Source: Nemertoderma westbladi (Eukaryota > Xenacoelomorpha > Nemertodermatida > Nemertodermatidae). Taken from it: DNA of 64,000 nucleotides. The stretch spans positions 1 through 64,000 of the forward strand of contig JAUCBJ010008244.1 of the NCBI GenBank assembly GCA_032718475.1, given 5' to 3'. Made by a program: the position numbers and the translations under genes. Under the pieces are notes generated by a model that worked only from the letters and a program-made list of their open reading frames with translations, did no database searches and was not told where the DNA came from. Within the stretch, counting starts at the first letter, position 1, and every line of letters begins with the position of its first letter. Below, one piece after another: positions 41,867-52,272 of this stretch.

Positions 41867-43018
41867 TTACTTGGTGACAATGGAAGGCGGGGTATAGACA
41901 TCATTAAATGTGTTTTTCCAAGAACCGCTGCAATGCATAATTAAATTTACGGTTTCTAGATTCGATTTAAATACATTTAGGGAATTAGCGAGGACTACTT
42001 TAGATGGTAAACTGTTCCACACGGATATCCTACGGACACTGAAATGGTTCTGGTGTATGCAGTTAGATGACCTTGGAATAAAGATAGCTGCACCATTACT
42101 ACGATTAGACAAGATGGTCGGTTTGAACATAATTTTACCACTGAGAGGGGACAGGCCACGTATAATCTTATACATTTCTACCAGATCTATCTGTATACGT
42201 CGCTCCTCTAGTGATTTACAGTTCAGTCTTTTCATTCTGTTGGCGTAACTCAAACCGGCCATACCAGGTAGATATCGAACAAAATGCCGTTGAACACGTT
42301 CTAGAATATTTATGTCTTTATCTAGGTAAGGGCACCAGATAGCGCTGTTATGCTCGAGGATCGGACGGCAGTATGTTGTAAATAAGCCGAACTGGAATGC
42401 AGCATCACGGTGTCCAAAGGAGCGGCGTATTTGACCAAACGCTCTTCGGGCTTTGGAAGCAATATGGGCCACGTGCTCACTGAAACGTAGGTCGGAGGGT
42501 ATAATTATGCCAAGATCTCGAGCACAACTCGAGTTTTCCAGTTCAACGTTGTTCATATAATAACGCCGATTATAAATTGACTGGGAGGCTTGTAGCGAAA
42601 CTACAGAACACTTTGGGATATTTAGTTCCATCTGCCAAGTCTGTGACCATTCCAGGATAGAATCTATATCCGATTGAAGCAAAACTGAGTCGTTTTCCGA
42701 GAAGATAGGACGATATAACTTTGTATCATCAGCATATAATTTTATTTCAGTGTTCCTAGAGATGTTATCAACAATATCATTAATAAATAGAATAAATAGC
42801 AGAGGGGCAATAACGCTGCCTTGCGGCACCCCGCTCGTAACAACTATGGGCGATGATAGTGCGCCATTAATAACAGTACATTGCTTGCGATCTCTGAGGA
42901 ATGCACCAAACCACTTCAACAGGTTTCCCGTCAATCCCATAAGATTGCAGTTTGAATAGCAACTTCTGATGGGAAACCTTATCAAAGGCTCGACGAAAGT
43001 CCGTATAGATAACATCAA
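41867..43018 (-). pseudogene. LINE-C RT, second part
   Basis: Contains GVPQGSVIAPLLFILFIND and LYADDTKLYRPI (RT catalytic box), then the thumb (LEHNSAIWCPYLDKDINIL, QRHFVRYLPG) and a C-terminal end with SVWNSLPSKVVLANSLNVF. It lies in a different frame from the first RT part, with which it overlaps around 42867-43018. Confidence 0.88.
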
Positions 43019-43340
43019 CTGGGATTCCCAAGTTGCGTAAATTTACCCAGTCCCATGAGCTCTCGAGAAGCTGAGTGAATGTAGACTTCTTCTGCAGGAA
43101 TCCATGCTGATGAGAAGTAATCATTTTGTTTTTAAGCAGGAAAGATGACAACGAGTCTCTGATAATTGTTTCCATCAGTTTAACTAAGAGTGATGTGAGC
43201 GATATGGGACGGTAGTTGCTGGGGAATGATTTCGATCCTTTATTCTTGTATACTGGGACCACATGAGCCATCCGCCACCCATTGGGAATACATCTGTTAT
43301 CAAAAAACTGCTGGAATAATCGCTGTAATGGATCAGCCAA
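42867..43340 (-). pseudogene. LINE-C RT, first part
   Basis: Contains RMAHVVPVYKNKGSKSFPSN, YRPISLTSLLVKLME, HQHGFLQKKSTFTQLLES and DVIYTDFRRAFDKVSHQKLL, with the first catalytic Asp. The frame is lost near 42945. Confidence 0.88.
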
Positions 43341-43405
43341 CCAGGTACAAAGTTTACGTAGCAGGATGGCTGAAATCTTATCTGGTCCAGATGACTTGTT
43401 GACTT

Positions 43406-43909
43406 TTAACTTTGACAGTAATTTATAAACGTCCCAACTTTTAAAATTAACCGATGTAAGCTTCTCGTTAGGGGGACGTTTGGAAGTGGAAGTGGAAAAA
43501 TATCATTATCTTTAGTAAATGCTGATTTAAATGTTTCGTTAAATAGGTTTGCACGCTCTGTATCACCAACAACAATCTCGCCATTTTCGTCAATCATTGT
43601 TGGAATTGTACTCTGTCTGAATAGGTTTGATTTTGTATATCGCCAGAATTTCTTAGAGTTTTTGTGACGTAGTATGCGGTCCTCGTGTTTTGTCCGATAG
43701 GAAATAAATATTGATTCTAACCTAGAAGTCAGTGCTGCTAAGTTGTCACGTAGAACCGATGATCGACAATGATCTGTACACCCATGTAGTTTACTTCTTG
43801 TGCGGTGGATTTTTCTAAGTAACTTCTTAGTTGCAGGATTCTCCTTATACTTGGTAGGTTTATAAATAGGTACACAGTCTTCTACGATTGAGTTTAATAT
43901 ACACTCCAA
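43406..43909 (-). pseudogene. LINE-C linker between endonuclease and RT
   Basis: The frame reads KKLLRKIHRTRSKLHGCTDH, HKNSKKFWRYTKSNL and DTERANLFNETFKSAFT, the conserved pre-RT linker of this LINE group. It overlaps the endonuclease frame by 16 nt in another frame. Confidence 0.8.
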
Positions 43910-44763
43910 CGATTCAAGGTTTTGCTCCGGTTGCGTTGCCAGTTTGAGTTGACAACTTTACCCCAGTCGATGTGTGCTGCAATTCCAGATATCTCATCCC
44001 AATTAGCTTTTGACCAATCTTTACTAGTAACGCTATGTTTTATAGGTACAATTGTAGGTAGATACCCACCATTCACAACGAAATGATCACTTCGGATATC
44101 GCCAAAACCAAACCGGTCGCCAACAGTTTGACATCCTGTTAGAATTGGGCAATTAGTTAATAACAGATCGAGGATGCCACCATGGATGTGGGTGGCTTCG
44201 TGGAGATGTTGCAAAAGATCTCTGTCGGATACCTCATCAATAAAGCGCTGGGTTAGACTAGGTTGCTGACAGTTAACGCTAGGGGCTGGGATTGACCAAT
44301 CGATATGACGAGAATTGAAGTCGCCAGTAACAATAACAGAGCGGGTTAATTCAACAGGAAAATAATAGTCTAGGTCCTTCTTGAAGCAGTTGAAGTGATC
44401 CGCCGTCATATATGGTAGGTACACTGTTCCGATACGGATAGGAACTTTGTAAGCAAATAAATCAACCCATATACATTCACCAAGGGGAGTATGATGTACA
44501 TCAACCTGAGTAGCGTTTAGTTCGCGTGATATCAGCATTGCCACCCCACCGCCTCTGTTACTACCTGCTCGGTCACGTCTAAATATGTCAAATCCAGCCA
44601 ACTCGGGACCAGCGAAAATATCATCTGAATCATCGTCTAGTAAATGAGTTTCGGTTAGACAGATGACTAAAGGAGACGTTGAGTGTGAAGTTGCTAGTAG
44701 TTTAAGTGCTTTCAGTTTATTCCTAATAGATTGGCAATTCATGTAGAATAGTATAGGAACCAC
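43894..44763 (-). CDS. LINE-C apurinic-type endonuclease
   Basis: A 289-codon frame with the expected endonuclease motifs in order: LFYMNCQSIRNKL, ICLTETHLLDD (catalytic Glu), RRDRAGSNRGGGVAML, GTVYLPY, VTGDFNSRHIDW (Asp/Asn) and SDHFVV (Ser-Asp-His). This domain nicks target DNA to prime reverse transcription. The end of the domain runs into a frame shift near 43905. Confidence 0.88.
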   Translation of the reverse strand: MVPILFYMNCQSIRNKLKALKLLATSHSTSPLVICLTETHLLDDDSDDIFAGPELAGFDIFRRDRAGSNRGGGVAMLISRELNATQVDVHHTPLGECIWVDLFAYKVPIRIGTVYLPYMTADHFNCFKKDLDYYFPVELTRSVIVTGDFNSRHIDWSIPAPSVNCQQPSLTQRFIDEVSDRDLLQHLHEATHIHGGILDLLLTNCPILTGCQTVGDRFGFGDIRSDHFVVNGGYLPTIVPIKHSVTSKDWSKANWDEISGIAAHIDWGKVVNSNWQRNRSKTLNRWSVY

Positions 44764-44849
44764 AGAGTTGGTATTATCATTACACTTAACTTAATTCTAG
44801 TATTACTTTGATCACAGAGTTCTGGAGCATTAACTGAGTGCACTGATCC

Positions 44850-45875
44850 TCAAGCCTGGGAAGGACCGATAACTGAGACATCTTCAATATCGGAGACAAC
44901 TTGGGAAGAAACTATAGGAACAATATGTGGAGATGAAACATTGAGTTGATTGTTTCGGGTAGCGTCATGCGAGTGACTACCTGAGGATGCACCTCGGTTT
45001 CGATTTGCTTGCCGAAGCATATATTCCTGCTTGGACTGCAGATTAGTCAAGTCTCGATTAACATATACCATGGAGTGTCTCGTTGAACTTCGCAGTTTGT
45101 TTTTCGATTTCAAGATGGATGATTTACAGTTGGATGTTTTTAGTCTTACAATAAACATTGTTGGTTTATTGTCCTTAGCTGGGCGACGATACAACACACG
45201 GTCGACTGGATCGTCCACCGAATCCAATTCGCTAGTCAGGAAGTCGTTGATCGATTGTACATCGTTACTAGCATTTGCCGGCAAGGGTAACCCGGAGATA
45301 ACAATATTTTTTTCCTGTTTCTGTTGTTCCACAATTTCTTGTTGGACATCATTTACTGATAAATACGGATCGTCATCCTTGCACCGCGGTTTATTTTTCC
45401 TATTAGGTTGTTGCCAAACGTCGGAGTCGGAGGAGATCACATTGTCTACACACGCTTTTGTTACAGCTTGTGTAAGTGTACTGATTTCACGCTGTATAGA
45501 TGAAAGAGATTCAGTGAGTTCGAAAGAATCAGAGCTACGAATTGTAAGTGCACCCTTTGATTCGCACGGAGAGCACACAATTTTACAGTTTGTACACTTC
45601 GTGAGGATTTTGAGATCAGTAGTTGATAAGTTCAGACACGCTGTGTGGATCCATGAACCACAGATGTCGCAACCAAGGCAGTCATTGCCCACAATCTTTT
45701 TACAGCAATGAGGGCAAATATCACCCTTGCTACACGCCGAGCAATGATCCTCATAAGAACTCTTCTCTAAGAATAGAGCTGAACAGCTGTCACAGTTAAA
45801 CAATTTGGACATGTCAACTTTGGTAGAAGCGGACATTGGTTTCTGTTTTGCGTTCGATTTCCTCCTGTCAGACAT
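44850..45875 (-). CDS. LINE-C ORF1, PHD/zinc-finger nucleic-acid-binding protein
   Basis: An intact 341-codon frame. Residues about 28-105 hold Cys/His pairs resembling a PHD or RING-like finger (CDSCSALF ... CPHCCKKI, CDICGSWIHTACLNLSTTD, CTNCKIVC). A coiled-coil-like stretch follows, then a region with NIVISGLPLPANASNDVQSI and KPTMFIVRLK, like the esterase-free RRM-type ORF1 core. The C-terminus is Ser/Asn-rich. It is the likely RNA chaperone partner of ORF2. Confidence 0.8.
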   Translation of the reverse strand: MSDRRKSNAKQKPMSASTKVDMSKLFNCDSCSALFLEKSSYEDHCSACSKGDICPHCCKKIVGNDCLGCDICGSWIHTACLNLSTTDLKILTKCTNCKIVCSPCESKGALTIRSSDSFELTESLSSIQREISTLTQAVTKACVDNVISSDSDVWQQPNRKNKPRCKDDDPYLSVNDVQQEIVEQQKQEKNIVISGLPLPANASNDVQSINDFLTSELDSVDDPVDRVLYRRPAKDNKPTMFIVRLKTSNCKSSILKSKNKLRSSTRHSMVYVNRDLTNLQSKQEYMLRQANRNRGASSGSHSHDATRNNQLNVSSPHIVPIVSSQVVSDIEDVSVIGPSQA

Positions 45876-46117
45876 TATGTTACGTTGCTGCTAATATCAT
45901 CAATTTAAAATTGTTAAAACAGTTCAAAATTATAATATCAGTATATATCAGTATATAATATCTGCTTACTGTACTGCAGTACTCAGTACAGTAAGTACTC
46001 TAGTAAGAGTACATTTATAATGCAGCCTCTTTGTAATCAATTCAGCAAATAATTGAACATGGTGTTGAAACATGGGATATAAAAGGAGGAGTTAGACTTA
46101 AGAATGGCTTTGATAGG

Positions 46118-46560
46118 TTATAAATGTATTTGAAGAGGAATAACAGTCCAAAGTATTCGCGATAAGAAGCGATCAGTGACAGTGCAGTCTCTAATACGTG
46201 TGTTGTAAATCGAGCGTAATGCGTAATTCTGTGTTTTTTCTAGTTTGTAGAGAATGTCTTTGTAGCCGTATGTGTCATGTAATGATAGGAGTAGTTGACA
46301 GCAGTACTGGTGAAATGGCAGAGTCATTGCTTTATAAATATTTATTTTTGTTAATGTTGATAATTGCCCTTTTATTTTATGGAGACAGGATATACTAAGA
46401 TTCATCTTTCTAATTATTGTTTCTATTTGATCGTGTAGTGTAGTGAACATGTAGTGAACATGTAGTGAACTGTTATTATGATGCCTAAGTATTTTATCGT
46501 AGTGGATTGTTCAATCGTTATAGAGTTTACATTCAGTTTGAGGTCAGAAACTAGGGAATC
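46118..46560 (-). pseudogene. LINE-D: RT thumb fragment
   Basis: The minus-strand frame reads INIYKAMTLPFHQYCCQLLL and YKLEKTQNYALRSIYN. Its upstream part (VNSITIEQSTTIKYLGI) is in another frame, split by a tandem duplication of about 12 bp (CATGTAGTGAA, near 46440-46467). It is a short, truncated CR1/Jockey-group fragment. Confidence 0.65.
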
Positions 46561-47192
46561 CTATTGAAATTACTATTACTATGTATAATGAAAGGTCGAT
46601 TATCTCCAAATATTTTTTTCATGAAATTGTCAACTTCAAAACCCTACTACTTTTACAATTTTTGAGTAATTAGTCTGAAACTTCCTGTGGGTGTCTAGAT
46701 AGCCACCCTGCATAAAAGTATCAGACAACTTTTCGAAATTTTTTGTTAATAAAATTTAATACTATTTATAAAAAACATAAAAATTAGCATAAATTTGCAG
46801 CGCCACCTAGCGGTGCAGAATTATTTTAACAAAATTTCGCCTGATAGTTATGTTGCCCCATCTTTGATCTATCATATAAAAAAACTTTCGTGTGATTAGG
46901 TTCAAAACTGTAAAAGCCTTAGGGTTTTAAGCGCAACCAAGTTTTTTTTATTGTTAACTAGTATTAACTAATATTAAACAGCGAAAAAAAAAAAATTTCT
47001 GACCTGTCATGTAGAATAGCATCTTAGGCACCTATATGCCAAATTTTAGCCAAAACCAAACAATTTTGAAACGCTGAGAGTGATAAATCGAAGAGTTGTC
47101 TGAAAATGGCGTACCCCCCCCCTTAAAGAACTACCCCATTCATCCTATGACCAATATTACTTATTTGTACATAGTATTGAACTTATAGTTAC
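46561..47192. other. Unassigned AT-rich spacer
   Basis: A/T homopolymers and a C run near 47115. GCGCCACCTAGCGGTG (46800-46815) is a small near-palindromic core. No open frame or recognised repeat. It may be an old DNA transposon remnant. Confidence 0.35.
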
Positions 47193-47307
47193 TTGGTTTA
47201 GAACGGTTCCATCGTCGCTAGTCTCTGAAAGGCAACTGTATCCTTGGTAAACATTTGAGTACAACTCATAATCGTGAATCGAACAGCTGTCCCAGCCTCC
47301 CCTCATT
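47193..47307 (-). CDS. Candidate host exon of unknown function (weak)
   Basis: On the minus strand an acceptor-like TTATTCCACAG precedes MRGGWDSCSIHDYELYSNVY, continuing QGYSCLSETSDDGTVLNQ to a donor-like GTAACT. The segment is 115 bp, cysteine-bearing and not in a recognised repeat. The frame remains open beyond the donor until a stop near 47160. No family recognised. Confidence 0.25.
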
Positions 47308-47497
47308 CTGTGGAATAACATCATTCATTATGTTAAATAGACAGAACTCATCATTACATTGTATATGGGATGGTTCCTTTTTGACTTGAAGTAGAAGGAG
47401 ACAGCTGTAGGCCTGCCAACAATAAGACCAAGAAAGATACCGGTACTAGGCCTATCCAGTTTTTATCTTTTGAGTCAGACTACAGCCAGACAGCACA

Positions 47498-48540
47498 ATG
47501 TCACCGCTCTTAATCTCCACAGTTGTCATCGTTCTGGGCCGTTTCGTTGTGGCAGAACCACCCGATCCGCGGGGTAATCCTGCAACCCACCCAATACCCG
47601 TATTGGACTGGTTTGCCGAACACCCTGTCGCTACCGTTTCGAACTGCCGTGCCGAATCGATGGAGATGTGGTGGATTTAGCCTCTACTGCTCTCGTCGGG
47701 GAAGAAGATCTTGCTGTCTTGGGTCTCCTCTCCACGAACTAGAGGCCTAATCGCCAAACTCTGTCTTCTGTCTCTGGCTGGGGATATTGAGACCAACCCA
47801 GGACCCAGCAGGATGCGGGCCCCAAAGATCAACTGTCCCGTCTGTCAACGAGGAACAAACTCTCGGAGTAAGATCATCCAATGCGAGAGTTGTGACACAT
47901 TTGTACATTTAAAATGTTACCGTAGGAAAAGCAGTAATTTATTCTCCACCAAAAACAATCTTGAGCCAAGTTTTCTCTGCAATAGCTGTATTTTTACCGA
48001 ACTTCCCTTTCATGATACTATTTTAGAATCAGAAACCGACGATTCATTCCTCACATCGCCTCTGCAAACTCCAAGTAATGCTGAGAGTGAAACTTTTAAA
48101 TTTTTTAAGAAAAAAGGTCTGCATTTTTTGCATTTAAATGCACGATCTCTGCTTCCCAAACTTTCCGAAATTCGTATTTTAATCAATAAATCCAACCCAG
48201 CAGTTTTAACAATCTCTGAAACTTGGCTCGATGATAGCGTTTCTGATGGAGAAATTTATATTGATAATTACGGAGTTTTATGTAAGGATAGGGACAGACA
48301 CGGTGGTGATGTCTGTACTTACATTCGATGTGATTTAGCTTTTAATCGTAGGGAAGATTTAGAGACTTGTGACGAAGTTTTACTGGTGGAACTTTTACTT
48401 CCTAAAACTAAACCTATTTTAATCGGTACTTTATATCGGCCCCCTAAACAATGAGATTTTTTGCAAAATTTTGAAAATACAATTTTATGTAATCTTAGGT
48501 CAGACTGTGAAATATATTTCTTAGGTGATTTTAATATCCT
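47498..48540 (+). pseudogene. LINE-E N-terminus: signal-like peptide, 2A motif, PHD finger, endonuclease start
   Basis: ATG 47498 opens with a hydrophobic stretch (LLISTVVIVLGRFVVA) like a signal peptide. An in-frame TAG lies at 47678. The same frame resumes and reads LCLLSLAGDIETNPGP at about 47759-47806, a consensus 2A ribosome-skipping site (D-x-E-x-N-P-G|P). A PHD finger follows: CPVCQRG ... CESCDTFVHLKC ... CNSC. The endonuclease begins LHFLHLNARSLLPKL, then ISETWLD, GTLYRPP, an in-frame TGA at 48452, and FLGDFNI. In intact elements 2A would release the signal-like leader from the replicase during translation. Confidence 0.85.
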
Positions 48541-49321
48541 GTTACCATCACAAAGCATCCCCCATCTGTAAACAGTACCAAAGTATTTTAAATTTGTTTG
48601 GTTTAAAACAAATTATTCGAGATTCTACCAGAATTACCAGTAAAACTTCTACTTTACTAGATCACATCCTTTGTAATAATACCGATATTATTTCTCAATC
48701 TGGGGTTTTACCTATAGGTCTAAGCGATCATTTTATAGTTTTTTGCACAAGAAAGACACAAAAATCTTTTTTGGGGATCATAAAACAGTAACAGTTAGGT
48801 CTATGAAAAATTACAGCAAGGAACGCTTTTTAAGTTTGTTAGTTAATTCTGACTGGGAACCCTGTTTTAAGGCCGCTGACATTAACCTTGCGTACACTGT
48901 TTTTAAAGGTATGTTTCTAAAGGCACTTAATACTGTAGCACCAATTAAAGAAATTAGTCTTAAACAACGCACTGAGCCCTGGATGACCTCGGGTATTCTT
49001 AGTAATATCAGAGAAAGAGATAACTATTTGTATAAATTTAGGAAATACCGTGTTTTAGCTGATTATAATAATTACTGCAAATATAGAAACCTTGTCCAAC
49101 GGGAAATAAAAAAAGCTAAATCTGAATATTTGTACAACAAAATAAGTGAGAATAAAGATAATCCTAAAAGTCTATGGTCTACCCTAAAATCTTTAGGTTA
49201 TAAAAACCTTAAATCTAAATCGAATATTGTTCTGCAAGATAACGGTGAGCTGATTCATGATCATACTCTAGTTAGTAATTTATTTAATAATTATTTTACT
49301 ATAATGTTGCCTCTAATTTAG
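48525..49321 (+). pseudogene. LINE-E endonuclease end and linker
   Basis: Two overlapping frames: 48525-48791 with LLDHILCNN and GLSDHFIVF (endonuclease Ser-Asp-His), and 48743-49321 with ERDNYLYKFRKYR, KAKSEYLYNKISENKDNPK and LWSTLKSLGYK (pre-RT linker). One frame shift lies between them. Confidence 0.8.
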
Positions 49322-50200
49322 TTAAGAAGTTACCGTTATCAAGTAATAAATATAGTATAGGGTCCGAAACTCTAAATAATTTTTATTTAGAAAAGTTACA
49401 AAATTCAGAAAAGTTATTTTTAAAACCCGTTTCTGAGGATTTCGTTTTTCAAAATCTACTTAGCCTATCAGCCTCAAAAAGTACCGGTCTAGACCTAATA
49501 ACTGCCCGTTTTCTTAAGGATGGTGCTGAAGTACTTAAAGTGCCTATCACTTTTATTATTAATTACTCTATCGTAGATAATGTAGTACCAGACGAACTGA
49601 AATTAGCTAAGGTTGTTCCTCTGTATAGTCTGTATAGTAAAGTAGAACCCTGTAATTACAGACCTGTTAGTATCTTAAGTATTGTATCTAAAATTCTAGA
49701 ACGTTCTGTTTTTCTACAGCTGGAAGCACATCTTAGTAGGCTAAATCTGATCTATGAACTTCAGTCCGGTTTTCGTAAATCATATTCTACACCTGCCTTA
49801 TTAACTTAACTGATACAATTAGATGTAATAACGCAAAGGGTTTATATACTGGTATGGTAATGTTGGACCTAAAAAAGGCTTTCGATACAGTAGATCACGA
49901 AATTCTGCTTGGTAAGTTAGGCCTGATGGGTGTAGGTTCTATAGACTGGTTCAAGTCCTACTTGTCAGACAGAGGTCAAACTGTAGTCATTAGCAAATCG
50001 CAGTCTACTGTACAAGATATTACCTGTGGTGTACCGCAAGGTACTGTAGTATAGTACTGTACTATAGTATAAGGTCCTCTGCTTTTTGTATGCTATGTAA
50101 ATGATATGATAAGTAGTATAGATCCCGATTTTAAACTCATTTTATATGCCGACGACAATGCTCTTATTTTCTCTCATAAAGAAAAGATCCTATCCATATT
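49322..50200 (+). pseudogene. LINE-E reverse transcriptase core
   Basis: Frames carry [50 protein letters not shown] and LYADDNALIF. A 30-bp insert made of TAGTACTGTACTATA-like palindrome (50043-50072) sits between VPQG and GPLLF, adding a stop. A further shift occurs near 49808. Confidence 0.82.
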
Positions 50201-50290
50201 TCCCAAAAGTTAAGTGCAGTTCTAGAATCCTGTAATGAGTGGTTTGTTGATAATAAGCTATCCATTCACTACGGTAAGACTGAAAGTATT

Positions 50291-51026
50291 TTGTTTGGTT
50301 CCAAAAGAAAGTTAAAGAAGGTAACTAAGTTTGAAGTCACTAGTAATGGACATAAGATTGAGAATAAAAAGGAAGTTAAATATTTGGGCGCCACATTGGA
50401 TAACTGCTTATCAGGAGAAAGTACAGTGAAAAATATTTTCTCGAAAGTTAACAGTAGGCTTAGGTTTCTATACAGAAATAAAAATAGTTTGAACACCGAC
50501 TCCCGCAAGTTACTTTGCCCTTCTTTAATACTTTTTTACTAATTTGCTTTTCTATGCGTGCTCTACTTGGTATGAAGGCTTAACCAAACAGCTTAAATGT
50601 AAATTACAAGTAGCTCAGAATAAAGTAGTACGATTTATTAAAGACTACAAACCTAGGCACCACCTAACTCCAGATGACTTTTCTGAATCTGGACTACTTA
50701 ACTTAGATAGTAGAGTTAAGCAGCTACGTCTTAACCATGTGCATAAAGTGTATAATGGTAAATGTCCCAATTACCTAAAACAAAAATTCAACAGGGTACG
50801 CGATACACACTCTTACAGTACCAGAGCTAGTGCTTCAAACTTCTACCTCCTGATTTGTAAATCCTTTGAATCTGATACTTTCTTTTTTAACGGAATTAAA
50901 AATTGGAACGCTCTGCCTAATGAAATTAAAAACCTAGATAATCAACATTCTTTTAAATCTGCAGTTAAATCTCATCTCCGTGTGCAATGTAAAAATAGGT
51001 ACAATAGTCCTACAGTAAGTTATTAG
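50291..51026 (+). pseudogene. LINE-E RT thumb and C-terminal domain
   Basis: Two frames (50291-50542, 50544-51026) include EVKYLGATLDNCLSGES, FYACSTWYEGLTKQLKCKLQ, RFIKDYKPRHHLTPDD and NGIKNWNALPNEIKNLD. The C-terminal 92 codons match the truncated copy at 38445-38723 with few changes. Confidence 0.85.
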
Positions 51027-51312
51027 TTTATTAATTATTTACTATTTATACTGTAATTACGTTTTATAATAAATTGTTCTGTACATTACATCTTTATCGT
51101 TGAGTCGGACATTGTCACGCTCTTGGTAAAGTTGTACATGTACATAGTGTAATTACGTTTTATATTGGTTTTAGGTTAGCGTAGTGTAATATTGTATTTG
51201 TAACCAAGTAACATAAAGGACCCCCTTGGAAATAAGCTGCAAAGCTTTAGGGGTAATCCTATATGTTATGTTGGACAATACCTTTATACCGGTACATTGT
51301 TTGGTGTATTTT

Positions 51313-51640
51313 TTATTTAATTAATTAAATCAAATATCCAATATAACATTAATACATCAATAATTAAACGCTACAATACATTATTAATAGTAAAATACAA
51401 AAGTAATCTGTACATAATATTACAATAATAAGAATAATGGAACATTTTATATAACCTAAATAAATTTGTGTATGAGTGGCGAGCAAGAAGGGCCTGCAGA
51501 TGATAATGCTACTCTAAAAAAATAAATTAAGAAGACAACAATACTAATTTTGATAAAATGTGATATGAGCTAAAATGTGATAAAAAAAAGGGAAAGGAAT
51601 AATAAAAGGCATCTATTCGTCGTGCAGGAGGTGATCACTA
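51313..51640. other. AT-rich spacer
   Basis: AT-rich with homopolymers; no coding support. The left edge follows the LINE-E 3' end. Confidence 0.4.
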
Positions 51641-51816
51641 TTAAAGTAGGAAAATCTCGTCTAGTTTTCTGTTAGAGGGGAAGGTGCCGAGGACTGCGGT
51701 GGCATTTCCTCTTACCACCGCCATGGATAGGTGTTGGTGGAGGAAAGCTGTGGACCGGGGTTCACTAGTGGTATGGGCGATCCTCCTCCCTATCTCACGA
51801 TTGGTGCTGGTTGCTT
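51641..51816 (-). pseudogene. 3' fragment of an unidentified ORF, cut by the Gypsy LTR
   Basis: The minus-strand frame is open from the Gypsy boundary to a stop at 51641. It reads STNREIGRRIAHTTSEPRST, LSMAVVRGNATAVLGTF and SNRKLDEIFLL. I do not recognise the family; it looks like the end of a transposon-encoded protein. No continuation is apparent beyond the other Gypsy LTR. Confidence 0.45.
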
Positions 51817-52008
51817 TGTAGTGGAGAAAGAACTAGGTACTGTATAATATATGTTTTTGCCCCTACCGGTGATGTCGGCAGTACTGCACTACTTCTTTAT
51901 GATTTGATCACTGATTATTATTATATACTCTTTGACACAACAGGCCTATTTCAGTATTTGTTATGTTTGTACAGATAGATCCCCAGCCTGACAGCTTAGG
52001 GATTTATA
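51817..52008 (+). mobile_element. Gypsy 5' LTR
   Basis: Starts TGTAGTGGAG and ends TTAGGGATTTATA. The 3' LTR at 56453-56644 has A for G in TGTTTGTACAG. Confidence 0.9.
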
Positions 52009-52009
52009 T

Positions 52010-52027
52010 TGGTGACCCGGACGAGAT
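52010..52027 (+). promoter_or_regulatory. Gypsy primer binding site
   Basis: TGGTGACCCGGACGAGAT begins 1 nt after the LTR. TGG is the complement of the tRNA 3' CCA end. Similar TGGTGACCC sites occur in many animal Gypsy elements. The primer tRNA is not identified. Confidence 0.75.
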
Positions 52028-52272
52028 ACGAGATTAAAATAAATAAACAAAAAAAAAAAACTACTGTTTGTAATTATTTTTACTAATAAACTTTACTATC
52101 TTAATTATTATATTTGTATATTGGAATACTGGAATTGGCCACTGTGACAAACTGCTAAAATATATAAGGCCTACCAGCCTATACAGCTATAGCGACCAAT
52201 GAGACTGCCGATACCGGTATTGGAATACAAACACGGTGCCGGTAGTCAAAATTCGAATACTCCATTTCAAGA

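Larger units (their letters stand above)
41867..45875 (-). mobile_element. LINE-C: nearly complete CR1/Jockey-group LINE
   Basis: Minus strand. ORF1 at 45875-44850 is followed by ORF2 with endonuclease (44763-43894), linker (43909-43406) and RT (43340-41867). ORF2 is split over frames 0, 1, 2 and 1, so at least three shifts are needed near 43905, 43440 and 42945. The domain order and the PHD-bearing ORF1 fit CR1/Jockey-type elements. Confidence 0.88.
47498..51312 (+). mobile_element. LINE-E: near full-length LINE with 2A motif and PHD finger
   Basis: Plus-strand order: signal-peptide-like start (47498), 2A motif, PHD finger, endonuclease, RT and C-terminal domain (stop at 51026). The 3' UTR is shared with the truncated copy at 38440-39054. 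It is broken by nonsense codons (47678, 48452) and several frame shifts. CR1/L2-like by domain order. This copy is dead but fairly young, since the 3' UTR is almost identical to that of the other copy. Confidence 0.88.
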
